From assembly GCA_963920575.1 (NCBI GenBank), contig OY986966.1:3430130-3494129 (forward strand): a DNA stretch of 64,000 nt, written 5' to 3'. Every line of letters starts with the position of its first letter. The stretch's first letter is position 1. The stretch comes from Narthecium ossifragum (lineage: Eukaryota; Streptophyta; Magnoliopsida; Dioscoreales; Nartheciaceae). The notes below the pieces were generated by a model, which was not told the origin of the DNA, did not search any database, and saw only the letters and a program-made list of their open reading frames with translations. Of the stretch, positions 59,932-64,000 are shown piece by piece. Made by a program: the position numbers and the translations under genes.

Positions 59932-60830
59932 ATGCCTCGGATGTCCACAGCAAGGTGAGAAACACAAAACCCATACCCAAAAAGTATATATCAAATCAAA
60001 ACCTATCATGAGTACCTCTATCTTTTCTTGATGTTATTGGATTAATGCACCAAAACCCTTATAACCTTACAATCTTAATTATCTCCTCTTTTTCATTATT
60101 ATTTTTATTCGTCTTATTTTTATTGCTATATCTATCCAGGGAGAGATTTGCGGAGGTGGGCAAGAAGATCTCAGGGTCGGAGCGCATGGCGCGGAGGCAC
60201 ATCTTAGGGCCTGTGGGAACCCTCAACACCGTCACTCCTTGCGCTGCTTGCAAGCTTCTCAGGCGACGATGCGCTCAAGAATGCCCCTTCTCCCCTTACT
60301 TCTCCCCCCACGAGCCGCAGAAGTTCGCCTTGGTCCACAAGGTTTTTGGTGCTAGCAATGTCTCCAAGATGCTAATGGTAATACATCATCATAACTCATT
60401 TCGATCTTTCATGGGCTTGATTTGATATAGTCATGATTGATCGATCGATCGATGATTGGATTGATATCAGGAGGTTCCGGAGGCGCAGAGAGCCGATGCG
60501 GCCAACAGTCTGGTGTATGAAGCGAACTTGAGGATCAGGAACCCGGTGTATGGGTGCATGGGGGCGATCTTGGCCTTGCAGCAGCAGTTGCAGGTGTTGG
60601 AAGCGGAGCTGGCCACAGTACAGGGGGGGATACTGAAGCACAAGTACAGGCAGGCCAGCAATACTGAGATCCCTGCATTGCTTGCCGTGTCTTCTCATGG
60701 GACGGCCATGTCGGCCCGACAACACCCGCCTGCAGCTCCTTCGGCTTCTTCTTCTTCCTCCATCTATAATCCGTCAACATCTACGGATTATAGCTCCATC
60801 ACTAATGAAAATGCCGCCTTTTTCGGGTAA
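59932..60830 (+). CDS. LBD15: LOB-domain transcription factor, LBD15-like
   Basis: Three coding exons (59932-59954, 60140-60377, 60471-60830) with GT-AG introns give 206 residues. The N-terminus MPRMSTARERFAEVGKKISG is completed only by the tiny first exon and matches the RERF..IGKKI start of LBD15 relatives. The class I LOB domain follows: C-block CAACKLLRRRCAQEC (C-x2-C-x6-C-x3-C), GAS block (FALVHKVFGASNVSKML), the DP-type segment (ANSLVYEANLRIRNPVYGCM) and the coiled coil LQQQLQVLEAEL. The C-terminus is Ser/Pro-rich. LBD factors are nuclear DNA-binding regulators of organ boundaries and vascular or secondary-wall development. Assignment to the LBD15/13 group rests on the N-terminus and near-identity of the domain; a family tree is needed to name the orthologue. 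The second Met (59941) is an alternative start. Confidence 0.93.
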
Positions 60831-61982
60831 AGCTTTTTATTTTTTCTCCCCTTTCTTTGGGTGATCGATTGTATTGTATTGTATTGTAGAACGTACATGT
60901 GGAATAATGGAAGAAGGGGACGTTGGATCATTGGTGGGTGTACCATTTTGTTTTTGGTTTAAATGGTCATAGCCAAAATTATGTAGAACTAAACGTTCTA
61001 AGTTACTTCATTGGTTCCGCTACAGTACAATCTAGTAGTCTCAGTGGCTTGTCTGTCCGGGTGTTCACAAATTAATTAGTGTAATCGGTTCAGCCAATCT
61101 CAAATGTGGCGTTTGGTCGTGGGATAGGTTATTATGGGTTTAGAGATTTCTAGGATTAGTATGTTGAAATAAATAATGGAATAAATTTATTGAGAATTTA
61201 TTTCGGCTTTATTGTTTAGCTGTAATTTCAGGATCCCGGAATTGGATGTACCAATCCCACAACCGTTTGCCTTTGAGTCTTTGCCTATTTGCTTATTACT
61301 TAATGGGAGAATTACCAATAAGTCTTTTGTAAGATACCAACTTATCATTAGGTTTCTAAACTTTTATTGGACTAAAATACCCTTATTATATTTATATGTA
61401 TCCATACCCTTACCCCCGGTACCCATACTTATTAGCCAACTCTACCGGAAGAAGATACGTGCTTGTTTTATTCATATGCTTCTGCACTGTTACAAACTTT
61501 GTCGCGTTAGTAATCCTAAGCTGTTATTCGCTGGAAAGAAAAGAGCAACAGTTAATTCTCAATGGTTTAGTGTAAGTCGACAAACCTTATCAATAGCATT
61601 AATATTCACATCAGTCACAAATGGACAACATCCAAAAATAAGTCACTTACCCCTCAAAAGTACGTGTCCTTTCCATAGACAACTAAAACCTCCATATAAA
61701 GTAAGTGCACAAAAAGTTCAATGAGGTTGTTTCTTCAACGCTATGCCAATAGGCAATATCATACAGTATTGTACAAACTACAACAGGACTTCGGTTTCTT
61801 TCTAGCTGCATTCCTCGATTATAATGGAGATTCCAACAATGGCAACCAAGGCATCTCAATGATGTTATCCTCATCTCATCCTCAAGTCAAAGCAAAATTG
61901 GGCCATTGCTTTCATGGCGAAGCTGGATTAAGCTGCTCTAAGTGGATCTAAGTGCGTAGTCAATTTATAGAAAGACCCCACC
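60831..61982. other. 3' flank of the LBD gene and intergenic DNA
   Basis: Contains the presumed 3' UTR and two MITE-like stretches: 61100-61270 (GGCGTTTGGTCGTGGGATAG with TTATTTCGGCTTTATT) and 61300-61430 (TACCAATAAGTCTTTTGTAAGATACC). Neither has ends I can fix. No gene recognised. Confidence 0.4.
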
Positions 61983-64000
61983 TGTCGCGCCCCGACCCGC
62001 AGAGCGCACCCGGGCCGGAGACGCGAGGGGGAAAAACCTACAACTACAGCCTCAACTGGCGGAAACAGTTGAGACTACGGCCAGCTGGCGGAAACAGCTG
62101 CCAACAGGCACAAGCGGAAGCAAGCTACTACAACATCTATTAACAACTATTACAAAACGGTAATAGTAGCGTTAAACAGAGTTTAGTACAACAAGCTACC
62201 AGGGATCAACAGTCCCCAAAAAGAAACTACAACACCCACCGGGGTCTCCGCGAAGGCGCAAACAAAACCATCCTGACCCTCAGACATGGTCAGGTGCCGG
62301 CGCGCTACCACGGGACGGGCGACGGGGAAGCACCGGAGGAGAACGAGGACCCGCACCTGCAAACATCACAGTTCAGGTAGGAATGAGCAACAGCTCAGCA
62401 GGGTCCTACTCTACCACTCTCGCTAAGAAGGCAAACCCAACGAACCACTCTGAGGCCAAGTACAGAGGCTTGCCAAGGACCCCATAAATCCCGTCACTAA
62501 CCCGAAGGATTCCTGTCCCATGTACGCCCCTCCGACAACCACTGCTCAGGGGTGGGCAACTCCGACAACCCCTGACACAGGGTGGACATGACGCTACTGG
62601 AAGGACACCCTTCCCCAAGCGGGATCTCCACACTTGGCGGAACGACCGAGGTTAGGACTACCATCTCTCAGTACTCCAAGCCACAGAGCCAACAGGACCC
62701 CTAACTCCTGACCCAAGACTAAGCCTAGCCAGGGAGTCCATCGATCCCATCGATGTCCTCCCCCCCCCAGGGTTCCTGTCCAACCTACGTCCCTCCGATA
62801 GCCACTGCTCAAGGACTGGGCTACCTCCGACGGTCCTTGACACAGGGTGGACCGGACGATACTTGTAGGACACCCTTACCGGGGTAACGGCGTCAACCAC
62901 TTAATCATTGATCACCGGAGTCCACGGGTCAACCCCACCCAGTCTAACCTAGCATGTCTAATGCTCAGGAAGCAAGGCAGGATATGAATAAGTAAAGCAG
63001 TAACAAACAGCATACCAAGGGCACACCTTCGGCCCATTTATACTACTCACCCCGAGAGACATCACCCTCTCGGTTCAACCACAAAGCTATAACATTCAAG
63101 CATGATTCATTACAGGATCAACCCCGAGGGTAAAAGCCGTAAAAACCACATACATGCGAAGCCCGCGGGCAAAACTCTTGAAAACCCTCTCTGCTGCTGA
63201 AGGATCGATCCTCACCAAAGGAAGGATCGATCATCCAAGCAACAGTGAGCTTCCCTCGCTGACGAGCCAAAGAAGATCGATCACTCCTCCCAGGAGGATC
63301 GATCATTCTCGGGACGAAGGGTAACCATGCTTACCCAGGCCCCATGATCGATCTCCTCCCATAAGAAGATCGATCATGTGCTGGGCGCAGCAAGCCCACA
63401 CCAGAGGACCGATCCTTCCTCCCAGAAGGATCGATCACCCAAAGATGGGTTCCGGCGTGCTTCCGGCCGGAGAACCGCCGGAAAACACAACCAAACCTCA
63501 CCAAACTTGGTGGGTTGGTAGATCTGAGTACCACGAGGCTACTCAAGGCCTCAAAACCGGAAACCAACATCTCCACAAGGAGATCTAACAAGAACAAAAC
63601 TCGGATTTAAACCCTCAAAGCTAGCCGGAGTTTGGAGTGGGATCCCTACCTCCTCAGAGCAGCTTCGATCCACGAAGCCTAGCCAGGGATCTTCCTCGCC
63701 TCGCCACGAACCCAACGAGCCTTCAAGCTCTAGGAGAGGTGGTCGGAGGAGGAAGAACGGAGGAGAGAAAGGGGCGGTCGGAACAGGGGAAGAAGCAGAG
63801 CATTCGCGGGAAAGAAGAAGAAGAGGGGAAGAAAGGAGGGGGAGGGGAAGGGGGTAAGGCCGGGGAAAGCCGGAGAAACCGCGGGAAAGGCAAAGGAGGG
63901 GAGCAAAAGTCTCCCCTCCCCTGACAGGGGAAGCGACGGCCACCGCGGTGGCCGTCCTTCGAAAGCCACCGACAAAGACTTCCAGGCACAGGCATGATCG
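61983..64000 (-). mobile_element. LTR (or LTR element) running off the window
   Basis: Begins TGTCGCGCCCCGACCC, the inverse of the 3' end of the solo LTR at 18318-20734 (GGGTCGGGGTGTGACA), so it lies on the minus strand. The block GAGCTGTTGCTCATTCCTAC followed by GTTTGCAGGTGC (inverted, about 62345-62400) matches GAGCTTATCGCTCACTCCTA and TTTGCAGGTGC in the solo LTR. An array of GATCGATC palindromes occupies the same relative place. The purine-rich stretch 63720-63900 corresponds to the CT-rich leader after the promoter. Short open frames here are not genes. The far end, and whether gag-pol follows, is outside the window. Confidence 0.8.
63195..63445 (-). repeat. Array of GGATCGATC palindromes inside the LTR
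   Basis: Eight or so copies of a GATCGATC core within AAGGATCGATCCT- or GAAGATCGATCA-like contexts, about 25-60 bp apart and often paired. Counted from the LTR 3' end they lie at about 1.2-1.46 kb, matching the 1.24-1.6 kb position of the array in the solo LTR. The shared element is GGATCGAYC. Confidence 0.75.

Noticed and set aside
60045..60187. Hydrophobic N-terminal extension of the LBD protein (ILIISSFSLLFLFVLFLLLY)
   Set aside because: It is intron sequence read through: a splice acceptor (TATCCAG) at 60139 and a micro-exon donor at 59954 restore the family's N-terminus.
63551..63995. Long overlapping minus-strand frames at the window end
   Set aside because: They fall in the CT-rich leader of an LTR and are Pro/Ser/Phe-rich low-complexity translations.

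Overview
This is nuclear DNA from a flowering plant, most likely a monocot. The evidence is spliced genes with GT-AG introns, intronless kinase and DUF-type genes, LOB-domain and WEB-family proteins, GC-rich coding regions in AT-rich intergenic DNA, and dense plant-type transposons (L1-like LINEs, Ty1-copia, Ty3-type LTRs, TRIM, MULE, hAT, PIF/Harbinger, Helitron-like ends). A run of 200 N at 45056-45255 shows a draft assembly. The species cannot be fixed from sequence alone.

Five host genes are well supported. They are an intronless CBL-interacting protein kinase (3365-4717, minus), a two-saposin-domain protein in five coding exons (33702-36578, minus), a WEB/DUF827 coiled-coil protein in two exons (38367-42377, minus), an intronless DUF688-like gene (52849-53490, plus), and a class I LOB-domain transcription factor of the LBD15 type in three exons (59932-60830, plus). 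They do not form an operon or an obvious pathway; each appears to be an independent plant gene.

The rest is mostly mobile DNA and its wreckage. At 1-7.9 kb there are LTR-like and GC-rich repeats plus one element with inverted ends. At 7.2-16.5 kb there is a four-layer nest: a diverged dispersed repeat was hit by a truncated LINE, the LINE tail by a giant fold-back element with arms of about 1.35 kb, and one arm of that by a Pack-MULE carrying two fragments of a hexose-transporter gene. At 17-22.8 kb lies a decayed PIF/Harbinger element split by a complete 2.4 kb solo LTR with a 5-bp target duplication, and probably by a second LTR. At 23-33 kb are LINE scraps, a second copy of the dispersed repeat, a complete 265-bp TRIM and a 5'-truncated Ty1-copia element with its 3' LTR.

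At 42.97-44.24 kb a second Pack-MULE carries a nearly whole DUF617/MIZ1 domain and a fragment of an AGL61/62-type MADS gene. At 44.4-47.8 kb Helitron-like ends lie in tandem, with a LINE inserted at one of them. At 50-51.8 and 54.2 kb are LINE remnants, at 56.7-58.4 kb a hAT element inside a MITE, and from 61983 to the window edge an LTR of the same family as the 18.3-20.7 kb solo LTR, in the opposite orientation.

The most interesting material is the nested fold-back/Pack-MULE locus, the two-gene Pack-MULE, and an array of GGATCGAYC palindromes that occupies the same position in two diverged LTRs of one family.
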